This document shows positions 53,943 through 62,337 of a stretch of DNA of 64,000 nt, one piece after another. The position numbers were made by a program, and so were the translations under genes. Below the pieces are notes generated by a model. The model worked only from the letters and a program-made list of their open reading frames with translations, ran no database searches and was not told where the DNA came from. The stretch is from Verrucomicrobiota bacterium (GTDB lineage Bacteria > Verrucomicrobiota > Verrucomicrobiia > Verrucomicrobiales > DEV007). The stretch is taken from the NCBI GenBank assembly GCA_030625775.1, contig DAOUQC010000013.1, positions 1-64,000 on the forward strand, read 5' to 3'. Position 1 is the first letter of the stretch. Each line of letters begins with the position of its first letter.

Positions 53943-54326
53943 TCAATGCCTTGGTTTCCAGTCAAGGGCACCCTTTTTCAAGGCGTAGAGGTAAGCCACA
54001 AAAAGAATTCCGGCAAAACTCAACATGCTCCAGAAAAACATCTTTGTTTCCGCATCTTCCATCAAATCCCTGAATACAACGGCCCAAGGGTAGAAAAAGA
54101 CGACTTCAATATCAAATAATACGAACAACATCGCCACCAGATAAAATTTCACACTGAATCGGGACTGCCCCTCACCCACCGGTAACATTCCGCACTCGTA
54201 GGCGCTGTCCTTTAACTTGTTCCGCCTGGCTCGTTGCCCAAGCAACACAGAGATCAACAAAGTCACGCCGGCAAAGCCCCCTGCCAGTAAAAACTGTAAT
54301 AAAACTGCTTCGTAGTTATCCGTCAT
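53943..54326 (-). CDS. nuoA: NADH-quinone oxidoreductase subunit A
   Basis: 127-residue membrane subunit of respiratory complex I. It has three helices and the conserved loop YECGMLPVGEGQSRFSVKFY, followed by LFDIEVVFFYPWAV, both diagnostic. nuoA normally starts the nuo operon, but here nuoB and other nuo genes are absent from both sides; the gene stands alone between a Dabb-like gene and a small conserved protein. The rest of complex I must be encoded elsewhere. Confidence 0.93.
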   Translation of the reverse strand: MTDNYEAVLLQFLLAGGFAGVTLLISVLLGQRARRNKLKDSAYECGMLPVGEGQSRFSVKFYLVAMLFVLFDIEVVFFYPWAVVFRDLMEDAETKMFFWSMLSFAGILFVAYLYALKKGALDWKPRH

Positions 54327-54419
54327 GATTGTCTGTTGCTAGCTGCATAAAAATCGACTTTCATCGTGGCCGAAGCCAGGCCTGTCTTCCCCGTAGAACT
54401 TGCCCGCTGTACCCCAAAC

Positions 54420-54461
54420 GAAAAATCGGTGTGCCAGCTCTATTAGAGCCCACACACCGAT
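54420..54461 (-). terminator. Rho-independent terminator after the 106-residue protein gene
   Basis: Arms ATCGGTGTG (54425-54433) and CACACCGAT (54453-54461) form a nine-base stem; read on the minus strand, five T residues follow. It separates the small conserved protein from nuoA. Confidence 0.75.
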
Positions 54462-54546
54462 GAGTTTAATTCGATTCCCGATTTCGTCCAGATGAATGTT
54501 TCAAAGAAACACGTCTGACTCAAATCAGGCAAATGTTCGGGGAGCC

Positions 54547-54867
54547 CTATTTAGCAGCTTCTTTTGGAAGAATAGGCTTGGGAGCAGCTTCAGTAATCGC
54601 ATCTTTGATGTTGTCGAGTGCCGTGTACTGTTTGCCCTCTTTATTGACCAAACCACGGGTCACCAAATTCTGTAACTTCTCATAAGCACGCAAACGAAGC
54701 ATTTCTTCGCCACCACTCACTGCATTTCTAGCTTTCAAATTTTCATAAACGACCACAAAAAGGTCTTTAAAGCCGAAGGTTTCTTTGTCGGATAACACTG
54801 CAACGAGTTCATTCGTCACATGATCAGGCACACGTCGTGAAAATCTGGTTCTTCTTGGATTAGCCAT
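54547..54867 (-). CDS. Small conserved protein, possibly winged-helix
   Basis: 106 residues beginning MANPRRTRFSRRVPDHVTNE. The predominantly helical part ending LRLRAYEKLQNLVTRGLVNK followed by EGKQYTALDNI could form a winged-helix-like fold, but no named family is recognised. The start is placed at 54867 because the codons upstream are unlike a protein start. Followed by a terminator; 99 bases separate it from the next upstream gene. Confidence 0.6.
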   Translation of the reverse strand: MANPRRTRFSRRVPDHVTNELVAVLSDKETFGFKDLFVVVYENLKARNAVSGGEEMLRLRAYEKLQNLVTRGLVNKEGKQYTALDNIKDAITEAAPKPILPKEAAK

Positions 54868-54966
54868 AGAGTTGAACTTTACCACATTCAGCCCGACTAA
54901 GCCACCCTTTTCCCAGCTCTCACATAAATTTTTATCAATTTTTATAAAATTTATGAAAATTATCAA

Positions 54967-55602
54967 TTACCTGCCGATATTACCAATCACCTTGAAGCCT
55001 TTTTCACCCACTTGGAAGATTTCCAAGCTTACTGGCTGCCTGGTCACCCGGTATTGCTCTGCCAGAACCGCCCCATATTCATTCAATTTCCCCCCTGAGT
55101 CAGGAAATACATAAATCTCGTGGCGGTCTAAAATGATTACTCTCACAGTTTCTCCCAGGTTTTTTTTAAATTTTGGCAAAAACTGTTTCGACAGCAGAAT
55201 ACTCGACAAAAACGGATCTTTCGACCTGATCACGGCATACAGCACTACCCCGCGCGAATCACGAATCCATTCAGGCTCTACTTTTTCCATGACCGCATCC
55301 GCGACCACTTCGGATTTCTGCACAAATCCCTCCTTTTTGAAAGCCCGCTTCTTCCACTCCTCCGCCGTGAACAGCTTCACGCCGTAATCCCACTCGTGAA
55401 CCGGCACCATTACTGACTTTTTGGCTCCTTCCACCCGGGTGAACACTTCCGGATCAATCGCCTGTGTCTCAAATACGATCCCTACCCGCATTTTTTTTGC
55501 AGCAGCTTTTTCTTCCCCGACTGGCTTTTCTTCTGCAAAAGCACCCCCTAGACTGACAAGACACACCATTCCAAACCAAAGCAGTGCTATAATTTTTTTC
55601 AT
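54967..55602 (-). CDS. Secreted protein of unknown function
   Basis: 211 residues with a clear signal peptide (MKKIIALLWFGMVCLVSLGGAFA). The mature part, about 190 residues, has mixed alpha/beta character (MRVGIVFETQAIDPEVFTRV, WIRDSRGVVLYAVIRSKDPF, RVIILDRHEIYVFPDSGG) and no cysteines. I recognise no family. It diverges from ruvA; both starts are within 92 bases. The frame extends 18 codons further upstream, but the signal peptide fixes the start. Confidence 0.65.
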   Translation of the reverse strand: MKKIIALLWFGMVCLVSLGGAFAEEKPVGEEKAAAKKMRVGIVFETQAIDPEVFTRVEGAKKSVMVPVHEWDYGVKLFTAEEWKKRAFKKEGFVQKSEVVADAVMEKVEPEWIRDSRGVVLYAVIRSKDPFLSSILLSKQFLPKFKKNLGETVRVIILDRHEIYVFPDSGGKLNEYGAVLAEQYRVTRQPVSLEIFQVGEKGFKVIGNIGR

Positions 55603-55693
55603 GCAATTAAGTAATTTTGACAAGCAAAATAAGGTTTGACCATTATTATCGTCCACTAAACTCTATATTCTACTTCCTCAGTCACAGTTTTCC

Positions 55694-56305
55694 ATGATTA
55701 CCTTTCTACACGGCGAACTCGCCGAAATTCTTCCCAACCGAATCACTCTGGATGTCCAGGGCGTCGGTTACCAAATCACCATGCCACTGGGCGGCCCCGA
55801 ATCGCTTGGAAATACCGGTGACCGTGTTCGTGTGCTCACTCATCTATATGTGCGTGAGCAAGAGTTGACCTTGTATGGTTTTAAGTCCGGTGAAGAGCGC
55901 GATCTCTTTCTCCTGCTCATCAACCGGGTATCCGGGGTCGGCCCCAAGGTTGCCATGTCGATACTCGGCAGTGTCGGGCCATCCGATTTTAAAAATGCCG
56001 TTGTAGCAGAAGACCTTGAGACCCTCTCACGCATCAAGGGGCTAGGTAAAAAAACCGTCGAACGCATTGTGCTCGAATTGAAAGACAAAGTTGGCGTGAC
56101 CAGCGCCTGGGAACAAGCCGCAAGCACCGACGGACAGACCCCTTCGGAAAATTCGCTTAAAAATGATGCTGTGCTGGCCCTCATCTCTCTTGGCTTCAAA
56201 CAAGTCGCCGCTCACCGTGCGGTGAGCAAAGCCTGCAGCGAAAACCCGGATACAGCAAATAGTGCCGATGACATTTTGCGTGCCGCCTTGCGCTTGTTGC
56301 AATAA
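55694..56305 (+). CDS. ruvA: Holliday junction DNA helicase subunit RuvA
   Basis: 203 residues. The N-terminal OB fold (MITFLHGELAEILPNRITLD, GVGYQITMP), the two helix-hairpin-helix motifs (LINRVSGVGPKVAMSILG, LSRIKGLGKKTVERIVLEL) and the C-terminal domain that contacts RuvB (VLALISLGFKQVAAHRAV) are all present. It acts with RuvB in branch migration during recombination. The downstream gene begins 10 bases after the stop. Confidence 0.95.
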   Translation: MITFLHGELAEILPNRITLDVQGVGYQITMPLGGPESLGNTGDRVRVLTHLYVREQELTLYGFKSGEERDLFLLLINRVSGVGPKVAMSILGSVGPSDFKNAVVAEDLETLSRIKGLGKKTVERIVLELKDKVGVTSAWEQAASTDGQTPSENSLKNDAVLALISLGFKQVAAHRAVSKACSENPDTANSADDILRAALRLLQ

Positions 56306-56315
56306 TACGCCCCCC

Positions 56316-57704
56316 ATGAGCCCCGTGCCACCACAACTTAGTCGCCCGAATCAGACCTCCCGTGAGGATGCCGTGACCGCTATCCAAAAAGCCTTTCCCC
56401 GGCAAGGCCTGTTCTCCGGTAAAGACTGGCGACTTTCCCCTCAGGCCTTCCCACTCTCACCAAAAACCGTCCGGCATCTCGAGCACATCGGCCCTCTGCT
56501 GCACCGTTTCCAACGAGCCAGTGATACACTTTACCGGCGCAGTCGCAATGGTTCCCTGCCCGCCTGGCTCCATCATTACCTGGATCGTGGTAAACCCCAG
56601 CCGCTCATTGAACTCGGTGCGGATCCACGCATTCAAAACCAATTGCCGCGAGTCATACGGCCCGATTTGATCCTCACTGAGGACGGCTTCACCATGGCCG
56701 AACTCGACAGCGTGCCCGGCGGCATCGGCCTGACCGCCTGGATGAACCAAACTTATTCCACGACGCTCGGTGATGCCCACATTATCGGTGGAGCAGACGG
56801 AATGCTCACCGGCTTTGCTTCCATTTTTGATGGTGCTGCCGACCTGGTGATTTCAGAAGAAGCCGCCGACTACCGCCCCGAGTCCGATTGGTTGGTAGAG
56901 CAATTGAATGCCAGACAATCAGCATCAGAGCAACACTGGCAAGTCCACTCAGCAGAGGGTTATCAGCATAACGGTAAGCGAGCGATGTATCGTTTTTTTG
57001 AATTATTCGACCTGCCCAACCTGCCCGGCATGGACAAACTAGCCCAAACCTCAGCCGCAGGAGACCTCGATCTGACAGCCCCTTTCAAAGCATTTCTCGA
57101 AGAAAAAATGTGGCTCGCCCTGTTCTGGTCCCGCCCGCTGCAGGAAGTTTGGCGGCGCGAATTGCGCGCAGGCAACTGGCAACGCCTGCAAAAAATTATA
57201 CCACGCAGCTGGATTCTTGACCCTGCTGCGCTGCCCCATCACAGCGTCATTCCCAAGCTGGAAATCAACAGCTTCCAGGAGCTTAAAAAATTCAGCCAAC
57301 GAGAGCGGGAATACGTTTTGAAAATCAGCGGCTTTTCAGAAATTGGCTGGGGCAGTCGCAGTGTCAGCATCGGTCACGATCTTTCGCAGCATGCGTGGAG
57401 TGCTGCCATCGACACTGCACTGGAATCCTTTGATCACCACCCTTATGTACTGCAGGAATTTCACAACGGCAAACTCGTCCACCACCCCTACCTCGATCCC
57501 GAATCGGGAAAAATCGTCGAGATGGAAGGCCGGGTAAGGTTGTGTCCCTACTATTTCACTCCCCCCCCTCAATCAGCTACAGGGATTTCAGAAGTCAAAC
57601 TTGGTGGCGTGCTCGCCACCATCTGTCCCGCTGATAAAAAAATCCTCCACGGTATGAGCGAAGCAATCATGGCGCCCTGTCGCGTGAGTGAGGATGGGTA
57701 TTAG
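56316..57704 (+). CDS. Conserved protein, possibly ATP-grasp-like
   Basis: 462 residues. The C-terminal half (about 310-440) shows features that recall ATP-grasp ligases: YVLKISGFSEIGWGSRSV, a YVLQEFHNGK block and IVEMEGRVRLCPYYF. The N-terminal half has GFTMAELDSVPGGIGLTAWM. I do not know a named family. The start MSPVPP at 56316 is chosen because a start at 56262 would overlap ruvA. It sits 10 bases after ruvA, so it is probably cotranscribed, but a functional link with recombination is not implied. Confidence 0.6.
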   Translation: MSPVPPQLSRPNQTSREDAVTAIQKAFPRQGLFSGKDWRLSPQAFPLSPKTVRHLEHIGPLLHRFQRASDTLYRRSRNGSLPAWLHHYLDRGKPQPLIELGADPRIQNQLPRVIRPDLILTEDGFTMAELDSVPGGIGLTAWMNQTYSTTLGDAHIIGGADGMLTGFASIFDGAADLVISEEAADYRPESDWLVEQLNARQSASEQHWQVHSAEGYQHNGKRAMYRFFELFDLPNLPGMDKLAQTSAAGDLDLTAPFKAFLEEKMWLALFWSRPLQEVWRRELRAGNWQRLQKIIPRSWILDPAALPHHSVIPKLEINSFQELKKFSQREREYVLKISGFSEIGWGSRSVSIGHDLSQHAWSAAIDTALESFDHHPYVLQEFHNGKLVHHPYLDPESGKIVEMEGRVRLCPYYFTPPPQSATGISEVKLGGVLATICPADKKILHGMSEAIMAPCRVSEDGY

Positions 57705-57721
57705 ATTCCTTAGATTCCTAG

Positions 57722-58138
57722 CTAACGCCAATAACGACGGATAAACGGGTTGGAAGCTGTCAAACGACTCCGCGTGGAAGTGAAAGCCAGCGGACGATGA
57801 GAGTTCATCCTCCCCACTATGCAATACCAAATAAAAAAAGCTGCTGTAATAAGCGTAGCAAGGTGACCGGGGTCAGTAATAAAAAGAACGGCTCCCGCCC
57901 ATGCAGACGAAGAGTTTTCCAAAAAAGGAAGCAGTTTTGGAAACAGGGTCCTCACCAGCAAATGCGGCACATTGACAGCAAGACCAGACATGATCCAGAG
58001 AGGAACGATCACCATCGGAGCCATGATCCCGGTGATAATTCCTGCCACCACACTGCGCTTGGCATAAATACACCCCACTATACAGACCCCGGTAAGAATC
58101 CAGGTGATTGGGGATTCAACTACATCTATCATTTGCAT
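57722..58138 (-). CDS. Hypothetical membrane protein
   Basis: 138 residues with about four hydrophobic stretches (ITWILTGVCIVGCIYA, VVAGIITGIMAPMVIVPLWIMSG, AGAVLFITD, ATLITAAFFIWYCIVG). No family recognised. The start is placed at ATG 58138; a TTG eight codons upstream is also in frame. It converges on the ATP-grasp-like gene and diverges from the SDR gene at 58245. A competing frame on the other strand is basic and low-complexity and was rejected. Confidence 0.55.
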   Translation of the reverse strand: MQMIDVVESPITWILTGVCIVGCIYAKRSVVAGIITGIMAPMVIVPLWIMSGLAVNVPHLLVRTLFPKLLPFLENSSSAWAGAVLFITDPGHLATLITAAFFIWYCIVGRMNSHRPLAFTSTRSRLTASNPFIRRYWR

Positions 58139-58244
58139 AAAAAAAATTACACTATCCCTCAATCTCTTCGATTATAATTTGAAGTGCATTTTATAACAAG
58201 GTGACGGTTAAAAACGACCGCAAAAAAATGAAAGGCTTGGCCAC

Positions 58245-59012
58245 ATGGATTTAGGACTAAAAGATCAAACAGCGATCATCGTAGGAGGTGCCCAGGGAAT
58301 TGGCAGGGCAATTGCAGATGCCTTTACCTGTGAGGGGGTACAAGTCGGGATCGTAGATTGCGCAAGGGACATGGATGGATTTTCAGGAGCAGTTCGCCAG
58401 GCCGATGTGGCGAATTTTGATGAAGTCAAAAAGGCAGCGACTGAACTTGCCTCTCACTTTGGCAAAATCGATCACGTGGTTTTCAGTGTGGGCATCGGTT
58501 CGGGAAAAGTAGGCTTCCCTTTCTTAAACGTAGCCCCTGAAGATTGGCTGAGGGTTCTGCAAGTTAATTTGCTGGGTGCGGTTCACACAGCCCAGGCATT
58601 TGCTCCGCTCATGCAGAAAGGCACATCGAAGGGGCGCTCCCTGCTGTTTATCACTTCGGTTGCCGGACAGGTCGGATCGCAAACAGATCCCCCTTACAGC
58701 GCCTCAAAGGCAGGGTTGATCAATTTTATGCAATGCGTTGCACGTGATCTTGCCAGTGATGGAATCCGGGCCAATGCCTTGTCACCGGGAATGGTGAAGA
58801 CGTCACTCAACCGCTCGGTATGGGCGGCATCAAAGGTGGAGGAAAGTTATGAGGACTGGGCGGAAAATAAAATCAAGCGTATTGCACCTTTGGGTCATTG
58901 GCAAAGTCCGGAGGAATATGGCGCGATGGCAGTGTATCTGGCCTCAGTCCAAGCAAAAAACATCACCGGCCAAACCCTCAATATTGATGGTGGCCAGGTG
59001 ATGCACTCTTAG
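58245..59012 (+). CDS. Short-chain dehydrogenase/reductase
   Basis: 255-residue classical SDR. Full nucleotide-binding motif (IIVGGAQGIGRAIADAF), catalytic Ser in LLFITSVAGQVG, and Tyr/Lys in PPYSASKAGLINF; PGMVKTSLN and the C-terminal ITGQTLNIDGGQ are standard. NAD(P)-dependent; substrate unknown. Its stop is 14 bases from the stop of the convergent 1046-residue cytochrome gene, without overlap. Confidence 0.88.
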   Translation: MDLGLKDQTAIIVGGAQGIGRAIADAFTCEGVQVGIVDCARDMDGFSGAVRQADVANFDEVKKAATELASHFGKIDHVVFSVGIGSGKVGFPFLNVAPEDWLRVLQVNLLGAVHTAQAFAPLMQKGTSKGRSLLFITSVAGQVGSQTDPPYSASKAGLINFMQCVARDLASDGIRANALSPGMVKTSLNRSVWAASKVEESYEDWAENKIKRIAPLGHWQSPEEYGAMAVYLASVQAKNITGQTLNIDGGQVMHS

Positions 59013-59026
59013 CACAAACCCCGTCC

Positions 59027-62000
59027 CTACTTCAACGATTTCAGGAATACCACCAGGTCGGCCAGTTCCTGTTCACTCATCACCGCATCCAGGCCCTGGG
59101 GCATCAATGACACCGCACCCGGTTCAATTTCGGTAATCTCCGCTCTTCCGATGCGTTGCTCGGCCCCCGGTCCCATCATGAGGGCCACATGATCCGACGA
59201 AGCTTCTTTCAAAATCCCATAAAGCACACCCCCGGCTTTTGTCTTCAATGTCACCGGTTCATAACTGCGGACAAAATTCGAACTGGGGTAGATGATCGCT
59301 TCCAATAAATCGCGCTCGGTGCGAACCTTTCCAATGTGGGTGAGGTCAGGTCCAAACTTGCCTCCGACGTAACCAATGGCATGGCACACCGAACAGGCAC
59401 TTTTTTGGCTATTATAAACAAGGTGGCCACGTTTTTCGTCGCCCTTGACCACCACTTTTTCCAGCGCATCAAGTTTTGCTTTCTGCTCCTTGATACCCAC
59501 ATTCACCTCCGCCAGCAAGGCTTCGCCTTTTTGGCGAACAGGTTCAGGGAACTTGGCCAACAAGGGCTCAAGATTGTCAGAGCGAAGAGCTGACTTCGCT
59601 TCGGAGAGGGCAAGTGAATCAATCAGTTGGCTGCCAATTCTTTCATCCTCACAAGCTTTGAAAGCAGCCAATAAAGTCGACAACTCCATCGGGTTGATGT
59701 TTTTCATAACCACAGCCAGATGCTGCAATTGCCCGTCACTCAATTTCGAACGCTCCAACACCCCGGCGGCCACGCTGCGTTCCATTGGCGGGCGCGAAGC
59801 GTCAACGCTGCTGATCAAAAAATCGAACAGGGCTTGCGACGGGGTAGCGCGCGACATGGATGCCAAAACATTCAATGCAGCTAACCTCAAGCCTGCTGCT
59901 TGCCCGGTATTTCCAGCGATCTTCAATAAAGGTTCTTTTAAGACTGCGAAAGATCCTTTTGAAGTCCGCACCGCTTTCAAAGCGGCTATAGCTTGGCTTA
60001 GCACCTTGGCATCAGGCGATGCCAGGGATCCCCTAACGCCATCGGTCCAGCTCGCTGGCATCTGCTTCAACGTTGACCGGGAGATAGCATTCAGCAATAC
60101 CAGTTGCGCGGCCTTGCTCGCTTTTTTCGCAGTCAGATCACTCGCGATCAATTTCTGCACCGCCCCTGTGGCGGCTGATTGTCCAATCTGGTCCTGCAGT
60201 TCCTCTCTTTCCGCTTCACTAAGCTGCTCCACCCTGGCCAGCTGTTGGCGGTAATACTCGGTCAGCTCTCCACCCCATTCTGGATGAAAGTTGATGATCC
60301 ATGCGGCCACTTGTTTCAACGCCGCTTGCTTGGAAGTCAGCAAAGGAACCACCTCTGCAGCTTGCAGATTTCCTTCGCCCATCTGATCCAGGGCAATCAA
60401 AGCAGCCCGATGTTTTAGCACGGCAACTTCGCTTGTCTGACCCGCAAGCTTCGCAACAGCCTTGCGCAATGCATCTGCATCACCAATCTCTATCAACGCA
60501 TAGATCAAAGCGTGTTCCAAAAGCCGGTCCGTAGATTGCCCGATACCGTCAAGCAATCCAGCAACTGCATTTTTTGCTCGCAGTTGACCCAGCGACGTAG
60601 CTGCCTTGCGACGGAGATGCTCCGATTTGGACTGCAGGCATTTTGCCAAACCGGCAGCTGCAGCTGAATCCTGATGAATACCTGCCGAGTGACAAGCCGC
60701 CTGCCTTACTGTGTCGGAGGCATCGTTGAGTGCAAAACGCACCGAAGCACGTGCCGCGGCTCCATCAATGCGGGTAAGTGCCCAGACGGCATTGAGCCGT
60801 ATCTGCTCTTCCCCCGATTGTTTCAGCAAATCCGCCAAAACCCCAACCGCAGGCTCACCCTGTTTGCCAAGACCGGCAATCGCCCGTTTTTGCACAGCCA
60901 CCCGTGAATCGCCCAAACGCTTGGCTAGTTCAGCGGCGCCCTGTCCTTGCCACTTCAACTTCAAGCCGCGCGGATCAGTCATTTTTTTGCCGTCTGTGCG
61001 GGTAATTCTGAAAATCCCCCCCATTACATCCGGCTTGGCAATCTGCGAAGTCGGACAGCAAATTCGATACCAACCACCGGTATTGATCACCACCAAACTT
61101 CCGTCTGCGTCTTCAAACACATCAGTCGGGTGGAATTCCGGATTATCCGAAACAAGAAAATCGCTGTCTTGCGTTTCAAAAGTGGAACCCGTGGGTTTCA
61201 GAATATGCCTTTGCACCCGGCGCAGATTAAAATGGCAAGTAAACAAGTTATCCTGAAACTCTTTACCTAGAACCTGTGATTCATAACGCGTCACTCCACA
61301 AGGCACGGCCGAACCCAACTGGGTCATCGGTGGCATCAAATCTCCTGTGCGGGTCAAGCCGTCCAGCACACCGTTCACCTTCCCATACACACTGCCATAG
61401 ATCGTATGCACCAGGGCATCCTTCTTACCCGCATGCGGCCGATAGAAAAAAGTGCAGGTGAACATCGGATCCCCCGTAGCCGTGAAGGCCACCCCTACCG
61501 GGTTATCCATCCCTCCACTCATAATAGAATCACTGGCCGTGCCATCCGCCCGCCGCCTGAAAAGATGCCCCGCCGAGTCCTTCAACTTGGGCTGTCCCGG
61601 ACGGGAATAGGTCTGTTCCGCAAAAGCCCCCTTATTCCAGTAGAGCCAACCATCCGGCCCGAGATAAGGCCCGTGCAAATCATTCGCACAGCCAGTCATG
61701 GTCTTGCCATTATGCCAGACCGTACGTTCGTCTGCGACCCCATCGTCATCCGTATCCACCAATTTCCAGATCACCGGCACCGCCGAAACATACACCGCCC
61801 CATCATGACAAAGCACCCCTTCCGGGAACATCATGCCATCGGCAAAGACCGTGCTCTTGTCAAAAACCCCATCTCCATCGGTGTCCACCAGACGCATGAT
61901 ACGGTGATCCTTTTTTTTGTACTGTTCCTCCGATTTTCCAGAGAATCCCGATGAATCTGAAACAAACAACCGCCCCTGCTCATCAAAATCAGCCTCGATC

Positions 62001-62167
62001 GGGCGGTTGACCAGAGGTGGCCCCGCAATTTGTTCCACTTCGAAACCCTTGGGCACCGTCAAGATCTGATCCTTGAATTTGAATTCACCAGCCAGAGCCT
62101 GCAAGCTCATGCTCATGCCTATAGCCAGAAAAATGGAAAAATTAAGGGGGAATCGAATCGGTTTCAT
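59027..62167 (-). CDS. PVC-type heme-binding CxxCH protein with beta-propeller and HEAT repeats
   Basis: 1046 residues, exported (signal peptide MKPIRFPLNFSIFLAIGMSM). Residues about 30-390 form the N-terminal propeller-type domain often labelled membrane-bound dehydrogenase (LVDTDGDGVFDKSTVFADG). About 400-870 is a series of HEAT-like helices (VAVQKRAIAGLGKQGEPAVG). The C-terminal cytochrome c domain has one heme site, CSVCH at 925-929, with FGPDLTHIGKVRTERDLLE and a likely axial Met in SLMPQGL (about 1022). This architecture is characteristic of the PVC superphylum; the electron donor and substrate are unknown. It is divergent from the dimethylformamidase-like gene. Confidence 0.92.
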   Translation of the reverse strand: MKPIRFPLNFSIFLAIGMSMSLQALAGEFKFKDQILTVPKGFEVEQIAGPPLVNRPIEADFDEQGRLFVSDSSGFSGKSEEQYKKKDHRIMRLVDTDGDGVFDKSTVFADGMMFPEGVLCHDGAVYVSAVPVIWKLVDTDDDGVADERTVWHNGKTMTGCANDLHGPYLGPDGWLYWNKGAFAEQTYSRPGQPKLKDSAGHLFRRRADGTASDSIMSGGMDNPVGVAFTATGDPMFTCTFFYRPHAGKKDALVHTIYGSVYGKVNGVLDGLTRTGDLMPPMTQLGSAVPCGVTRYESQVLGKEFQDNLFTCHFNLRRVQRHILKPTGSTFETQDSDFLVSDNPEFHPTDVFEDADGSLVVINTGGWYRICCPTSQIAKPDVMGGIFRITRTDGKKMTDPRGLKLKWQGQGAAELAKRLGDSRVAVQKRAIAGLGKQGEPAVGVLADLLKQSGEEQIRLNAVWALTRIDGAAARASVRFALNDASDTVRQAACHSAGIHQDSAAAAGLAKCLQSKSEHLRRKAATSLGQLRAKNAVAGLLDGIGQSTDRLLEHALIYALIEIGDADALRKAVAKLAGQTSEVAVLKHRAALIALDQMGEGNLQAAEVVPLLTSKQAALKQVAAWIINFHPEWGGELTEYYRQQLARVEQLSEAEREELQDQIGQSAATGAVQKLIASDLTAKKASKAAQLVLLNAISRSTLKQMPASWTDGVRGSLASPDAKVLSQAIAALKAVRTSKGSFAVLKEPLLKIAGNTGQAAGLRLAALNVLASMSRATPSQALFDFLISSVDASRPPMERSVAAGVLERSKLSDGQLQHLAVVMKNINPMELSTLLAAFKACEDERIGSQLIDSLALSEAKSALRSDNLEPLLAKFPEPVRQKGEALLAEVNVGIKEQKAKLDALEKVVVKGDEKRGHLVYNSQKSACSVCHAIGYVGGKFGPDLTHIGKVRTERDLLEAIIYPSSNFVRSYEPVTLKTKAGGVLYGILKEASSDHVALMMGPGAEQRIGRAEITEIEPGAVSLMPQGLDAVMSEQELADLVVFLKSLK

Positions 62168-62337
62168 AGTTTATCGAGGGTTTAGCGAGTTTTTAAAACT
62201 AATGGAGCCTCTTTACAACATCTCGCAATTTATTTACAAAATCCCCTAATCCCTTTTTTTGTAAAAATACCAGTATAGATTTAAAGCAAGCCCCCCTTCT
62301 GTTTGCTGCGCGTTAATTATTCCCCCTCTCATTACCC
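62168..62337. promoter_or_regulatory. Divergent promoter region between the cytochrome and dimethylformamidase-like genes
   Basis: 170-base intergenic gap with AT-rich segments (for example around 62212-62280) that must contain both divergent promoters. I could not identify convincing boxes or operators. Confidence 0.3.

Noticed and set aside
57797-58177. Plus-strand frame of 126 codons opposite the membrane protein at 57722-58138
   Set aside because: It is basic and low-complexity, lacks hydrophobic or family patterns, and is the shadow of the membrane protein on the other strand.
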